A stretch of DNA of 34,838 nt from Verrucomicrobiota bacterium (lineage in GTDB: Bacteria; Verrucomicrobiota; Verrucomicrobiia; Opitutales; UBA953), in contig JAPLTU010000080.1 in assembly GCA_026397965.1 (NCBI GenBank), positions 1 through 34,838 of the forward strand. The letters run 5' to 3'. Each line of letters begins with the position of its first letter. Positions within the stretch are counted from its first letter, which is position 1. The notes below the pieces were generated by a model. That model did not search any database and had not been told where the DNA came from. It saw only the letters and a list, made by a program, of their open reading frames with translations. The translations under genes were made by a program, and so were the position numbers. Positions 9,558-17,752 of this stretch are shown piece after piece.

Positions 9558-10535
9558 ATGCCTCTGGCCGCACCGCGCTACGATTGTCACGTCCACCTCG
9601 TCGGCAACGGCCAGGACGGGAGCGGTTGCTGGCTGCGCATTGAAGGCCTCTGGCTGAAGGCGCTGAGCGAAGTCATGCGGCGGGCGGTGGGGATGCCGCT
9701 ACCGCTGACGCACAAGGATTTTGACGTGAAATACGTCGAGTCCCTGCGCGACCTCGTCCGTGGCTCCTACGTGGACCAGGCCCTGTTGCTGGCTCAAGAC
9801 GAAGTCTTCGATGAAGAGGGCAAGAAGATCGACTTTGGATCGTTCCATGTGCCGAACGATTATCTGTTCAAGGTCTGCGCTGAGAATCCGGAATTTGTCC
9901 CGGCGGTATCGATTCATCCCGGGCGCAAGGACGCCATGGAGGAGTTGGAGCGCTGTTTGGCGTCCGGTGCCCGTGCGCTCAAGCTACTGCCGAACTGCCA
10001 GAACGTGAATTGCTCGTTGCCGCAGTATGATGAATTTTGGCGACGCATGGCCGCCGCTGGTCTGCCGTTCCTTTGCCACACCGGTGGCGAAATGACCGTG
10101 CCGGTGATGAATCGCTCTTATCAGGATCCGCGCATCCTGCGGCGCCCGCTGGAGTTAGGCGTCAAAGTCATCGCCGCGCACTCCTCGGGCAACAGCCACT
10201 TTTTTGACCCGAATTATTTCGGCGAACTAATTAAACTGATGGATGAATTTCCGAAGATGTATGCGGATACCAGCGCCCTCAATAGCCCGATTCGCAGCGG
10301 CGTGTTTAAGCAGATCATCGCGTCGGGGCGGCTGGGGCGTTTTTTACACGGCAGCGATTACCCCGTGCCCGTCAGCGCCCGTTGGGTGCGCTTGCGCAGC
10401 CTGATTACTTCGGCGCAAAGTCGCGAGGCCGGCAAGATCCCGAATCTCATTGAGCGCGACGCTTTCCTGAAGCGGGCAATGGGTTTCGACGAAGGCCACT
10501 TCACGCACCTCGGCGAAATCTTGCGGCCCGTTTAG
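9558..10535 (+). CDS. Amidohydrolase-2 family metal-dependent hydrolase (TIM barrel)
   Basis: The protein has 325 residues from the ATG at 9558, 4 bases after the preceding stop. An alternative in-frame ATG at 9525 would overlap the membrane-protein gene by 29 bases, and family proteins begin close to the HxH strand, so 9558 is preferred. Visible metal-site elements are YDCHVHLVGNG (His11, His13), RALKLLP (Lys142), CHTGGE (His174), AHSSGNSHF (His208) and GSDYP (Asp267), in the order expected for Amidohydrolase_2 proteins. This superfamily includes decarboxylases and hydrolases, and nothing here fixes the substrate. It ends 3 bases from the convergent DRTGG gene. Confidence 0.85.
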   Translation: MPLAAPRYDCHVHLVGNGQDGSGCWLRIEGLWLKALSEVMRRAVGMPLPLTHKDFDVKYVESLRDLVRGSYVDQALLLAQDEVFDEEGKKIDFGSFHVPNDYLFKVCAENPEFVPAVSIHPGRKDAMEELERCLASGARALKLLPNCQNVNCSLPQYDEFWRRMAAAGLPFLCHTGGEMTVPVMNRSYQDPRILRRPLELGVKVIAAHSSGNSHFFDPNYFGELIKLMDEFPKMYADTSALNSPIRSGVFKQIIASGRLGRFLHGSDYPVPVSARWVRLRSLITSAQSREAGKIPNLIERDAFLKRAMGFDEGHFTHLGEILRPV

Positions 10536-10538
10536 GCG

Positions 10539-11684
10539 TCAGATCGCCTTCAAGAGTGCGGCGATGTCGACCGATTCGGAAATCATCTTTTCGATGATTG
10601 GGATCTTGTCGGCGTCTTCGCGCATGGTCTTGACGGTCATATTATTAATACGAGCGGTGACCGTGAAAGATTCGGCTTCCACGGCGGCGAGCGGGATACC
10701 GGCCTCAGTGAGGCGGCGGATCATCTCGTCGTTGGGGAGCAGGCCATTGGAAAGCAGTACGCCCGCCAGTGTCTTGGCACCCCCTCCGTTGATGAAGGCG
10801 TCGAGCAGGTCTTCACGGTCGCCCGGGACGATGACCAGGGTTCCAGGTAGCTTAAGGTATTCGGCGGCCCGACGGGCCGACATTGCGCCGATGAAAACGC
10901 GGCGGACGCGGCGCAGGCCGGCCGGCTGGTGAATCCAACGGGCACGGGTCTCCTGGGCGACTTGGTCGAGGTTAGGGTAGGCGAGGGTCTCTTGGAGGGG
11001 GATGACGCCCAGGAGAGGCACCCCGAGGCGCTTAAGACCCCGTCCGGCGAAGTCTCGGATGAACTCCAGCTTATCGGGCATGACTTTGTTTAAAATGACG
11101 CCCACGACCTCGACTCCTGCCTTATCGAAAAGCGCCATGTTAAGGGCGATCTCATCGATGGGTTTCCCGATGCCGCCGGCGGCCACGATGATCGCCTTAG
11201 CGTTCAGGACTTTGGCGTTGTCGGCATTGGAGGCACCAAAGACTGAGCCGACGCCGGCGTGACCGGAGCCCTCGACCACCACGATATCTTTACCGTAAGC
11301 GGCCCGGTCGAAGGCCCGGCAGATGCGGTCTTGAAGTTGCGGGCCGATTTCTCCGGGGTTTTCCAGGAACTGTTTGGTGAAGTCGGGCCCGATGGCCACG
11401 GGCGACATCGCCGAAATCGGGATATCTAAATTGAATAAACCATCGATTAACAAAGTATCTTCATCGACTTGATCCTCGCCCGATTGCACGACGCGTTGCG
11501 CGATCGGTTTGATGTAACCCACGTGAAGGCCCATGGTCTGAAGGGCGGCGGTCAAGCCGAGGCAGGTCGTCGTCTTGCCGTCGTTCATCCGCGTGGCGGC
11601 GACAAAGACCCGGCGGGTGTCCTTGTTCATCGGCCGGGCCAGCAGACCCGGTACGTTATCTGCAAAACGCTTCTTGGGGGCCAT
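10539..11684 (-). CDS. BioD-like/DRTGG protein, stand-alone version of the Pta N-terminal region
   Basis: The protein has 381 residues. The first part is a BioD/cobyrinate-synthase-like P-loop domain (RRVFVAATRMNDGKTTTCLG, a deviant Walker A). VVEGSGHAGVGSVFGASNAD resembles the dethiobiotin-synthetase fold. The second part is a DRTGG domain (IGAMSARRAAEYL, VIVPGDREDLLDAF). In E. coli these two domains form the regulatory N terminus of phosphotransacetylase; here they are a separate gene. It starts 2 bases after the stop of pta (TGATTATG), so translation is coupled. A second in-frame ATG at 11630 lies just before the P-loop domain, but the coupling favours 11684. The inferred role is regulation of, or a complex with, the Pta catalytic subunit. 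A separate ligase-type activity cannot be excluded. Confidence 0.85.
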   Translation of the reverse strand: MAPKKRFADNVPGLLARPMNKDTRRVFVAATRMNDGKTTTCLGLTAALQTMGLHVGYIKPIAQRVVQSGEDQVDEDTLLIDGLFNLDIPISAMSPVAIGPDFTKQFLENPGEIGPQLQDRICRAFDRAAYGKDIVVVEGSGHAGVGSVFGASNADNAKVLNAKAIIVAAGGIGKPIDEIALNMALFDKAGVEVVGVILNKVMPDKLEFIRDFAGRGLKRLGVPLLGVIPLQETLAYPNLDQVAQETRARWIHQPAGLRRVRRVFIGAMSARRAAEYLKLPGTLVIVPGDREDLLDAFINGGGAKTLAGVLLSNGLLPNDEMIRRLTEAGIPLAAVEAESFTVTARINNMTVKTMREDADKIPIIEKMISESVDIAALLKAI

Positions 11685-11686
11685 AA

Positions 11687-12742
11687 TCAGGCGTCAGGGC
11701 TGTCTTTGCGTGTGGGGTAGAGGTAGGACTTATCGACCGCTTGGGCGGCCACGATCACGGCCGTTCCGAAGATATCATGCGCACTGGCGCCGCGAGAGAT
11801 TTCAGCGGCGGGGCGTTCGAGGCCGGTCAGGATTTGGCCGTAAGCAGGGATGTCCGCGATGTGTTGGGCCATTTTGGAGGCGATGTTGCCCGAGTTGAGG
11901 TCGGGGAAAATCAGCACGCAGGCTTTGCCGGCGACCGTGCCTGAGACCTCTTTGGATTCGGCGGCGAAAGGGTTGAGGGCGGCGTCGGCTTGCATTTCAC
12001 CGTCGATGTCGCACGGGATGCCTAATTCGCGGGCCTTACGGCGGGCCAGTTCGGTGGCGGATTGGACTTTCTTCACCGAAGCCTGACGCGGGTTCGCGGA
12101 ATGAGTGGAGTAGGCGAGCATCGCCACCTTCGGGATGGTATTGGTAAGATGCCCAGCGAGACCGGCAGTGGTAATCGCAATATCGGCGAGCTGTTCGGCG
12201 GTGGGATCGGGGATGACGCCGCAATCGGCGAGGAACAAGACACCGTCGCAACCGAATTTCGCTTCTTCCGATTCCAGGATCTGCATCGAAGAGACGGTCT
12301 CGACTCCCGGTTGCCGCGGCAAAGTTTGCAGGATGGTGCGCAGGCCGGAAGCGGCATGCGTGGTGGCGCCGGAGATGAGCGCATCGGCCGCGGAGGTCGC
12401 GACCATCAGGCACGCGAAGTAGTTAGGATTGAGGACTAATTCGCGCGGGTCACCTTGGAGGTTGGTGTTGCCGTAGCGCTGGATGGACTCGAGTTTTTCG
12501 ATGTAACCCTTGAGCTCATCACTGCGCTCGGGTTCGATGATGCGAATATCATCGAGTCGGATATTAAGCCGGGCCGCGTTGACTTTGATGCGCTGCCGAT
12601 CGCCGATCAGAATCGGAACGCCCAGCTTCTTGGTGGCGAATTGACGGGCCGCCTGGATGACGCGCGGGTCGGCACCTTCGGGGAAGACGATGCGCTTAGG
12701 ATGATTCTGCAGTCGGGCGGAAAGGCGTGAAATAAGGGACAT
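11687..12742 (-). CDS. pta: Phosphate acetyltransferase, catalytic domain only
   Basis: The protein has 351 residues and matches the PTA_PTB catalytic domain alone, like the short Pta enzymes. It interconverts acetyl-CoA plus phosphate with acetyl-phosphate plus CoA. Recognisable motifs are IVFPEGADPRVIQAA near the N terminus, then ADALISGATTHAASGLRTIL, VLFLADCGVIPDPTAEQLA, DIDGEMQADAAL and the C-terminal VLIFPDLNSGNIASKMAQ. The ATG at 12742 puts the first motif at the usual distance from the N terminus. The BioD-like/DRTGG partner follows at once. No acetate kinase gene lies in the window, so whether the pathway runs toward acetate or to acetyl-CoA cannot be read here. Confidence 0.95.
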   Translation of the reverse strand: MSLISRLSARLQNHPKRIVFPEGADPRVIQAARQFATKKLGVPILIGDRQRIKVNAARLNIRLDDIRIIEPERSDELKGYIEKLESIQRYGNTNLQGDPRELVLNPNYFACLMVATSAADALISGATTHAASGLRTILQTLPRQPGVETVSSMQILESEEAKFGCDGVLFLADCGVIPDPTAEQLADIAITTAGLAGHLTNTIPKVAMLAYSTHSANPRQASVKKVQSATELARRKARELGIPCDIDGEMQADAALNPFAAESKEVSGTVAGKACVLIFPDLNSGNIASKMAQHIADIPAYGQILTGLERPAAEISRGASAHDIFGTAVIVAAQAVDKSYLYPTRKDSPDA

Positions 12743-12848
12743 TGGATAATGGGGGCGCCCATGGGACGCCGCATACGACTACCTTAGGCGTAAGACTGAT
12801 AAAAGGGCGAGACGGAAGGCGTCTGCCATCCGACTCCTTGTCAGCCAA

Positions 12849-14282
12849 TCACTTGGCGGGCGTAGGCAGGGTAGGGTTGAAAGCTGGGTACCCTTTAAGA
12901 GCGGTGCGACTGGCGTCGGTCACCGGGTAGCCTATCCGCGTGAAATAATCAGCCACATTGGCTTTGGCGGCGTGGCCGTAGCGTAAGACAAAAGAGTTTT
13001 TAAGCTCCGGGATCGCCGTATTAGCTTTCTCGGGCGTCGTGGCGTAAGAGCGTAGCGCCTCGCGAAGGGGTCCCCAGCCGTGGGCACGAATGAGGACGAC
13101 AAAGGTGGAAAGTTGTTCGAAGGGGCCGAGGTTGGGCGGGGTCGCGAGGCGTTTGCTCAAAGGTTCGTCTAGTTTGACCATCGCGGGGTGGCCTTGGCCG
13201 GGCGGCTTACCCACGAGTTTTTCCATCACGTAGAGAGAAAACAGATTGCAGGTGACTTCGGTCTGGCCTTCGAAAGTCCAAGACTTGCGTTGATGGTTAT
13301 GGCCGAGCTCATGAAAGAAGCCCCAGTTGCCTTCTTTGATTAATTTCGGGAGATTGATTGCATCCGCTTCGGAGGGATTGATCCAGCACATAAAAGGGTA
13401 GCCGGAGTGCATGAAGCCAGCGGAAATCTGTCGATCGGGCATGACGCGCTCGGGCGCTAAGCGTTTAAGCGCGATGAGGTCATCTTCCAATGCCATCGCT
13501 TTGTCCCACCATTCCAAGAGCGGCTTGGGGTCGGTGAGTTTCTTTAATTCCGAAGTACGAATATGGAGGATGACCTGTTTGCCGACGAGGGTGGCCCAAG
13601 GGGCGGGCTCGTGTTTGGCTTTGCTCCAGGTTTCGGGAGTATCTTTGCCCAGGATATAAGTCGGTGCGGCCACCGCGTTCGTAAATTGCAGAGGCGAGCC
13701 TGGCACAGCCTTTTCGGGTGCTTTCGCCCCTTTGTTTTGGACGTGAATGAAGAGCTGGCCGCCGAATCCGTTACCGATCTTATTCGCGCCGATTTTTAAT
13801 TCGAAGGAGCGGCTGATCAGCGGGAAACGGTTCCACTTATCGAGTTTGAAAAGACTGTCGCGGTGGCCGCCGACCACGATTTTTACGATGCGGTTGGAGG
13901 GAAGGCTGGCGGCGTTGACGACGATGACTTCGCCCGGGGCGGCATAGAGGCCGGTTTCCTGCCAGACCTCCGGACCCGTGGCGAGGTTGGGGGCATTACC
14001 TGCAGCGGTGTCCCAACGGGTGAGCAGATTGGCATCGTAGCTTACCGTCCGGTTGACTCTTTCCTTCACCGTGACCTCTCCGGGGAAATCTTTGGTCGAA
14101 GGGTGGGCGGAAAATGTCCCCGGCTCTTGCGCCATATAGGACTTGATGGCTTCGTGCAGCGCGGATCGCTCGGCCTCGGCGGGTTGGACGAACGGCGTCT
14201 TGGCTCCGGGGTTGATCGTTTCTGGATTCGTCGCGGCACCGACTAAGACAAATGATAAGACTAATACGAGAAGGGAGCGCAC
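12849..14282 (-). CDS. Secreted M60-like (enhancin/mucinase type) metallopeptidase
   Basis: The protein has 477 residues from a GTG start. It opens with a signal peptide (MRSLLVLVLSFVLVGAA). A jelly-roll-like region carries WQETGLYAAPGEVIVV and GGHRDSLFKLDKWNRFPLIS, both typical of peptidase M60-like proteins. The zinc site is HELGH at residues 324-328, with Glu342 in GQTEVTCNLFSLY as the probable third ligand, fitting the family pattern HExxH then Glu. M60-like enzymes cut glycoproteins such as mucins. I infer an exported enzyme attacking a glycoprotein or similar polymer, in keeping with nagA and the NagB-like gene in the same window. It stands alone between pta and purU, on their strand. 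Confidence 0.85.
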   Translation of the reverse strand: MRSLLVLVLSFVLVGAATNPETINPGAKTPFVQPAEAERSALHEAIKSYMAQEPGTFSAHPSTKDFPGEVTVKERVNRTVSYDANLLTRWDTAAGNAPNLATGPEVWQETGLYAAPGEVIVVNAASLPSNRIVKIVVGGHRDSLFKLDKWNRFPLISRSFELKIGANKIGNGFGGQLFIHVQNKGAKAPEKAVPGSPLQFTNAVAAPTYILGKDTPETWSKAKHEPAPWATLVGKQVILHIRTSELKKLTDPKPLLEWWDKAMALEDDLIALKRLAPERVMPDRQISAGFMHSGYPFMCWINPSEADAINLPKLIKEGNWGFFHELGHNHQRKSWTFEGQTEVTCNLFSLYVMEKLVGKPPGQGHPAMVKLDEPLSKRLATPPNLGPFEQLSTFVVLIRAHGWGPLREALRSYATTPEKANTAIPELKNSFVLRYGHAAKANVADYFTRIGYPVTDASRTALKGYPAFNPTLPTPAK

Positions 14283-14335
14283 GGGGTGACGGGGTTCAAG
14301 GTAGCCTTAACTTAATCTCCCTAAATCCAATCTCT

Positions 14336-14359
14336 AAACCTTCGTTTTATCGAAGGTTT
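14336..14359. other. Perfect 9-bp inverted repeat between purU and the M60-like gene
   Basis: AAACCTTCG (14336-14344) pairs perfectly with CGAAGGTTT (14351-14359) around a 6-base A/T loop. It begins about 10 bases after the purU stop. On the minus strand the stem is followed by only GGTTTAGAG, without a proper T run. It may be a weak terminator or an operator for the M60-like gene. Confidence 0.35.
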
Positions 14360-14369
14360 CCGAGCATTA

Positions 14370-15224
14370 TCAGCGGAAGACGACGGTTTTATGACCAGCC
14401 AGCAGCACGCGATCCTCGACGACCGCGCGCAGGCCGCGGGCGAGGACGACCTTTTCGATATCTTTGCCAAGTTCGACCATGTCTTCGGGAGAATCGGAAT
14501 GGTCGACGCGAATCACGTCTTGCTCGACGATCGGCCCCTCATCGAGGTCTGGCGTCACGAAGTGGCAAGTGGCACCGATCAACTTGACGCCACGACGATG
14601 CGCTTGGTGGTAAGGCTTGGCGCCGGCGAATGAAGGCAGGAAAGAGTGATGGATGTTGATGATCTTACCGGCGAAGTTGCGGCAGAGCTGCGCGTCGAGC
14701 ACCTGCATGTAGCGAGCGAGCACGATGAGGTCGGCTTTTTCCTGGCGGAAAATTGTCTCCATCTGCCGATAAGCCGCATCTTTGTTTTCTGGCGTGACGG
14801 GGATGTAATGAAAAGGAATGCCGTGGGCTTCGACAATCTTGCGATGGTCTTCGTGGTTGGAAATGACGCAGGGGACGATGAAGGCGAAGTCTTGGGCGAC
14901 GTGACGGGCGAGCAGGTCGTAGAGGCAGTGTTCTTGCTTCGAGCAAAGGAGAATGACGCGACGCGGCTTTTGCGAATCGGAGAGCAACCAATCCATCTTA
15001 TATTTTTGGGCGATGGGCGTGAATCGTGTACCGAATTCTTCGGCGGGAAAAGTAAAGGAGCTGGCCCGCATTTCGACGCGCATGAAGAAGCGGGATAGCT
15101 CGGTTTCGGAATGTTGGCTGGCTTCGGTGATCCAGCCTTGGTGTTGGGCGATAAAGGAAGATACCTCGGCGACGATACCGCTGGTATCGGGGCAGGAAAA
15201 ACTGAGGGTGAGGGTGCGGTCCAT
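14370..15224 (-). CDS. purU: Formyltetrahydrofolate deformylase
   Basis: The protein has 284 residues from the ATG at 15224; a longer frame from 15272 only adds a poorly conserved extension. PurU hydrolyses 10-formyl-tetrahydrofolate to formate and tetrahydrofolate, balancing the one-carbon pool. An N-terminal ACT domain (LSFSCPDTSGIVAEVSSFIA, HSETELSRFFMRVEM) precedes the formyltransferase-type domain. That domain has IVPCVISNHEDHR, LARYMQVL, the catalytic segment INIHHSFLPSFAGAKPYHQA, and IGATCHFVTPDLDEGPIVEQD. All three active-site residues (Asn, His, Asp) are in place. It is divergent from the leu operon, with 170 bases between. The upstream sequence lacks a Shine-Dalgarno site. Confidence 0.95.
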   Translation of the reverse strand: MDRTLTLSFSCPDTSGIVAEVSSFIAQHQGWITEASQHSETELSRFFMRVEMRASSFTFPAEEFGTRFTPIAQKYKMDWLLSDSQKPRRVILLCSKQEHCLYDLLARHVAQDFAFIVPCVISNHEDHRKIVEAHGIPFHYIPVTPENKDAAYRQMETIFRQEKADLIVLARYMQVLDAQLCRNFAGKIINIHHSFLPSFAGAKPYHQAHRRGVKLIGATCHFVTPDLDEGPIVEQDVIRVDHSDSPEDMVELGKDIEKVVLARGLRAVVEDRVLLAGHKTVVFR

Positions 15225-15345
15225 AGGGCAGGATGGAAGGGTGGAGGCGAGTGGGTCAAGTCGCAGCCTCACGCTCGAGGCTCCGCTTGCTCATTTTCGG
15301 CACTTTTTAAGCCTCAAATCATCCGGAGGTGGCATTCCTGTGGGA

Positions 15346-15373
15346 TTGACCAGCCCCACTCTCATCCTAAATT
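15346..15373 (+). promoter_or_regulatory. Probable sigma70-type promoter for the leu operon
   Basis: TTGACC (15346-15351) and TAAATT (15368-15373) are separated by 16 bases, upstream of the leuC ATG at 15395. Transcription would start near 15380, giving a leader of only about 15 bases. That leaves no room for a leader peptide or T-box. The seven-base string ATTGACC occurs twice (15345 and 15371), which may be coincidence or a protein-binding direct repeat. Confidence 0.45.
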
Positions 15374-15394
15374 GACCCCTTACCTTTTCCGAAG

Positions 15395-16315
15395 ATGGCC
15401 AAAACATTGTTCCAAAAAGTCTGGGAAGCGCACGCGGTGCGCAAGTTGCCTAATGGGCAGACCCAGCTATTTATCGGCACCCACCTCATCCATGAGGTGA
15501 CGAGCCCGCAGGCCTTCGGCATGTTGCGCGACCTCGGTCTCAAGGTGAAGTTCCCTCAGCGGACCTTCGCCACCGTCGACCACATTGTCCCGACGAATGA
15601 GCTTAAGGAGCCCTATTCCGATCCGATCGCCCAAGAGATGATTGAGGCGCTTCGCAAGAATACCAAAGACTACGGCATCCGTTTCTTCGACACCCATACG
15701 GGCACGCAAGGTATCGTCCACATGGTGGGTCCGGAGCAGGGTATCACCCAGCCGGGCACCACGATCGCCTGCGGCGACTCGCATACGGCCACCCACGGTG
15801 CCTTCGGTGCCATTGCCTTCGGTATCGGCACCACGCAGGTCCGCGATGTGCTTGCCACCCAGACGTTGGCGCTGAGCCCCCTCAAAGTCCGCCGTATCGA
15901 GGTCAACGGCAAGCTCGCCCCTGGCGTCTACGCCAAGGACGTGATTCTTCACATCATCCGTAAGCTCGGCGTCAATGGCGGCATCGGTTACGCCTATGAA
16001 TACGCCGGTTCGACCTTTGACGCCTTCTCGCTCGAGGAGCGTATGACGGTTTGTAACATGTCGATCGAAGGCGGCGCCCGTTGCGGGTACGTCAATCCGG
16101 ACCAGAAGACTTTCGACTACATCAAGGGCAAGCCGTTCGCGCCGAAGGCCGCCGATTGGGATGCGGCGGTCGCCCGCTGGCAGTCTTTCGCTTCCGACGC
16201 CGGTTGCCAGTATGACGACATCAGGGTCTTCAAGGCTGAGGATATTCGTCCGACCGTCACCTGGGGTATCACCCCGGGACAGGCCATCTTCATCGATGAA
16301 AAGATGCCCGCTTAG
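15395..16315 (+). CDS. leuC: 3-isopropylmalate dehydratase large subunit, N-terminal fragment (ends at in-frame TAG)
   Basis: These 306 residues are the first two thirds of Leu[17 protein letters not shown] at the start, then [40 protein letters not shown] and [16 protein letters not shown]. LeuC with LeuD isomerises 2-isopropylmalate to 3-isopropylmalate in leucine synthesis. The frame stops at TAG (16313-16315), but the same frame continues at once with the missing C-terminal third, ending at 16801. Across both parts the reading frame is 468 codons, a normal LeuC length. This fragment alone has none of the three cysteines that hold the 4Fe-4S cluster. So it is a nonsense mutation, a sequence error, or a readthrough site, not a complete short enzyme. 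Confidence 0.9.
   Translation: MAKTLFQKVWEAHAVRKLPNGQTQLFIGTHLIHEVTSPQAFGMLRDLGLKVKFPQRTFATVDHIVPTNELKEPYSDPIAQEMIEALRKNTKDYGIRFFDTHTGTQGIVHMVGPEQGITQPGTTIACGDSHTATHGAFGAIAFGIGTTQVRDVLATQTLALSPLKVRRIEVNGKLAPGVYAKDVILHIIRKLGVNGGIGYAYEYAGSTFDAFSLEERMTVCNMSIEGGARCGYVNPDQKTFDYIKGKPFAPKAADWDAAVARWQSFASDAGCQYDDIRVFKAEDIRPTVTWGITPGQAIFIDEKMPA
16313..16315 (+). other. In-frame amber codon interrupting leuC
   Basis: TAG stands at codon 307 of the LeuC frame, in the poorly conserved linker just before the C-terminal domain. There is no frameshift; the surrounding codons read KMPA, stop, [12 protein letters not shown] also ends the nagB-like gene (5845-5847) and the amidohydrolase gene (10533-10535), so general reassignment of TAG is unlikely. 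Confidence 0.9.
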
Positions 16316-16321
16316 GAAACC

Positions 16322-16801
16322 TTGAACGCGGCCGACCGCCAGACCGCCGAGGATGCTTACAAGCATATGAAGTTGGCTCCGAACACCCCGATCAAGGGCA
16401 CCAAGGTCGACGTCTGTTTCCTAGGTTCATGCACCAACGGTCGCATCTCTGACCTCCGCGAGGTCGCTAAATATCTTAAGGGCCGCAAGGTCAGTGCTTC
16501 GGTCAAGGCCATCGTTGTGCCAGGTTCCCAGCTCACGGCCATCCAGGCCGTCCATGAAGGTCTCGATAAGATTTATATCGAAGCCGGTTTCGAATGGCGT
16601 GGCGCGGGTTGCTCGATGTGTCTCGCGATGAACCCCGACAAGCTCGTGGGTGACCAGCTTTGCGCCAGCTCTTCGAACCGTAACTTCAAAGGCCGCCAAG
16701 GCTCGCAGACCGGACGTACGATCCTGATGAGCCCCTTGATGGTCGCCGCCGCGGCGATCACCGGCCAGATCACGGATGCCCGCGAAGTCTTTAAGGTCTG
16801 A
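16322..16801 (+). CDS. leuC: 3-isopropylmalate dehydratase large subunit, C-terminal fragment (downstream of TAG)
   Basis: This is the remaining 159 residues of LeuC in the same frame. It contains the cluster-binding cysteines: GSCTNGRI (Cys346 of the joined protein) and [12 protein letters not shown] (Cys406 and Cys409), followed by [11 protein letters not shown] and the family C terminus. The only early starts are a TTG at 16322 and an ATG at 16367, neither with a ribosome binding site, so independent translation is doubtful. The coding sequence shows no decay, which suggests a very recent mutation, an assembly error, or real readthrough. The last bases overlap the next gene (TGATG). Confidence 0.85.
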   Translation: MNAADRQTAEDAYKHMKLAPNTPIKGTKVDVCFLGSCTNGRISDLREVAKYLKGRKVSASVKAIVVPGSQLTAIQAVHEGLDKIYIEAGFEWRGAGCSMCLAMNPDKLVGDQLCASSSNRNFKGRQGSQTGRTILMSPLMVAAAAITGQITDAREVFKV

Positions 16802-17097
16802 TGTCCGTCTCCGCTCCAGTCGCCCGCGTGCTTGAGCGAATCGCCTCCGGAGAGTCCGTGCCGGTCGCCTGTGCCGCGGAAGGCGTACGCGTCCAGTCAG
16901 ACGTTATAGTTGATGCCCATTACGACGGTAAGCCCGTCTGCACGGTGACGCTGCCCTGGGTCATCAACGGGCATGCCCTCTTGTTCGCCGATGAGAGCGT
17001 CGCCGCTGCCATCGCCGAAGACCGTCTCGTCGCGATGGCAGCGGCCTTAGCGATGCCGGTCTGCATCATTCGTCATGCCTCGGCGCCTGCTGCCTAA
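16801..17097 (+). CDS. Small protein of unknown function inside the leu operon
   Basis: I do not recognise this 98-residue protein. Its ATG shares a base with the leuC stop (TGATG), and leuD starts 14 bases after its own stop, so it is built into the operon and translationally coupled. The sequence is soluble-looking and Ala/Val-rich, with no signal peptide or clear membrane segment. It reads as a short mixed alpha/beta fold: a helix (VARVLERIA), a strand-rich middle (VRVQSDVIVDAHYDGKPVCTVTLPW), and a C-terminal helix (AAIAEDRLVAMAAALAM). It has three cysteines. A role in LeuCD assembly, stability or Fe-S loading is only a guess from position. Codon use looks like its neighbours. Confidence 0.75.
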   Translation: MSVSAPVARVLERIASGESVPVACAAEGVRVQSDVIVDAHYDGKPVCTVTLPWVINGHALLFADESVAAAIAEDRLVAMAAALAMPVCIIRHASAPAA

Positions 17098-17111
17098 TCT
17101 TTCTTAACGTC

Positions 17112-17732
17112 ATGTCCCTCGCTCAAATCACCCAAGTCAAAGCCCTCGCACTCGCCGTCCCGGGCGACGATATCGATACGGACCGTATCATCCCCGCGCG
17201 CTTCCTGCGTTGCGTGACTTTTGATGACCTCGGCGAGCACGCTTTTCGCGATGAACGCACGGGTCCCGACGGCAAGGAGCGCCCGCACCCGATGAACTCG
17301 GCGCAGGCCGGCAAAATCGCCGCCGCCCAAAAGGGTATCATGGTGGTCGGCTTCAACTTCGGTTGTGGCAGCTCGCGGGAGCACGCACCACAATCTCTCT
17401 GGCGCTTCGGCTTCACGGCCTTCGTGGGCGGTAGCTTCGCCGAAATCTTCTTCGGTAATTCCACCACCTTGGGCGTCCCTTGCGTGACCCTTTCCAAGGA
17501 TGATCTCGCCGAGTGCGACGCTTTTGTGCGCGCTAATCCGGAGGTCGAAGTCACCGTCGACGTCGCCCATCTCACCGTCTCTGCGGGGGCTAAGACCTGG
17601 AAGGCCGACATGGCGGCATCAGCTCGGGATGGATTGACCAAGGGCAAGTGGGACCCGATCGCCGATCTGCTCGAAGGCGCTGACTCGGCCGCTAAGACTG
17701 CCGGCGGACTTGCTTACGTCGCCGGTAAGTAA
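17112..17732 (+). CDS. leuD: 3-isopropylmalate dehydratase small subunit
   Basis: The protein has 206 residues, a normal LeuD length. It is the swivel subunit that completes the active site with LeuC. Family motifs are clear: VPGDDIDTDRIIPARFLR near the N terminus, then GFNFGCGSSREHAPQSL and GGSFAEIFFGNSTTLGVP. The ATG at 17112 gives the usual short N-terminal leader. It is the last gene of the operon and is followed within about 25 bases by a strong bidirectional terminator. Nothing in it looks damaged, in contrast to leuC. Confidence 0.95.
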   Translation: MSLAQITQVKALALAVPGDDIDTDRIIPARFLRCVTFDDLGEHAFRDERTGPDGKERPHPMNSAQAGKIAAAQKGIMVVGFNFGCGSSREHAPQSLWRFGFTAFVGGSFAEIFFGNSTTLGVPCVTLSKDDLAECDAFVRANPEVEVTVDVAHLTVSAGAKTWKADMAASARDGLTKGKWDPIADLLEGADSAAKTAGGLAYVAGK

Positions 17733-17752
17733 TTCGTTGATTTAGTTAATAA

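Noticed and set aside
15467-16366. A 299-codon open frame antisense to leuC, spanning the amber codon
   Set aside because: Its sequence is Arg/Gly/Asp-rich with no recognisable family, and it mirrors the codon pattern of leuC on the other strand. LeuC homology is unambiguous.
15395-16801. Recoding of TAG as an amino acid (pyrrolysine or general reassignment) to explain leuC
   Set aside because: TAG is the normal stop of the NagB-like and amidohydrolase genes, and nothing in the window encodes pyrrolysine machinery. It remains possible only as local readthrough.
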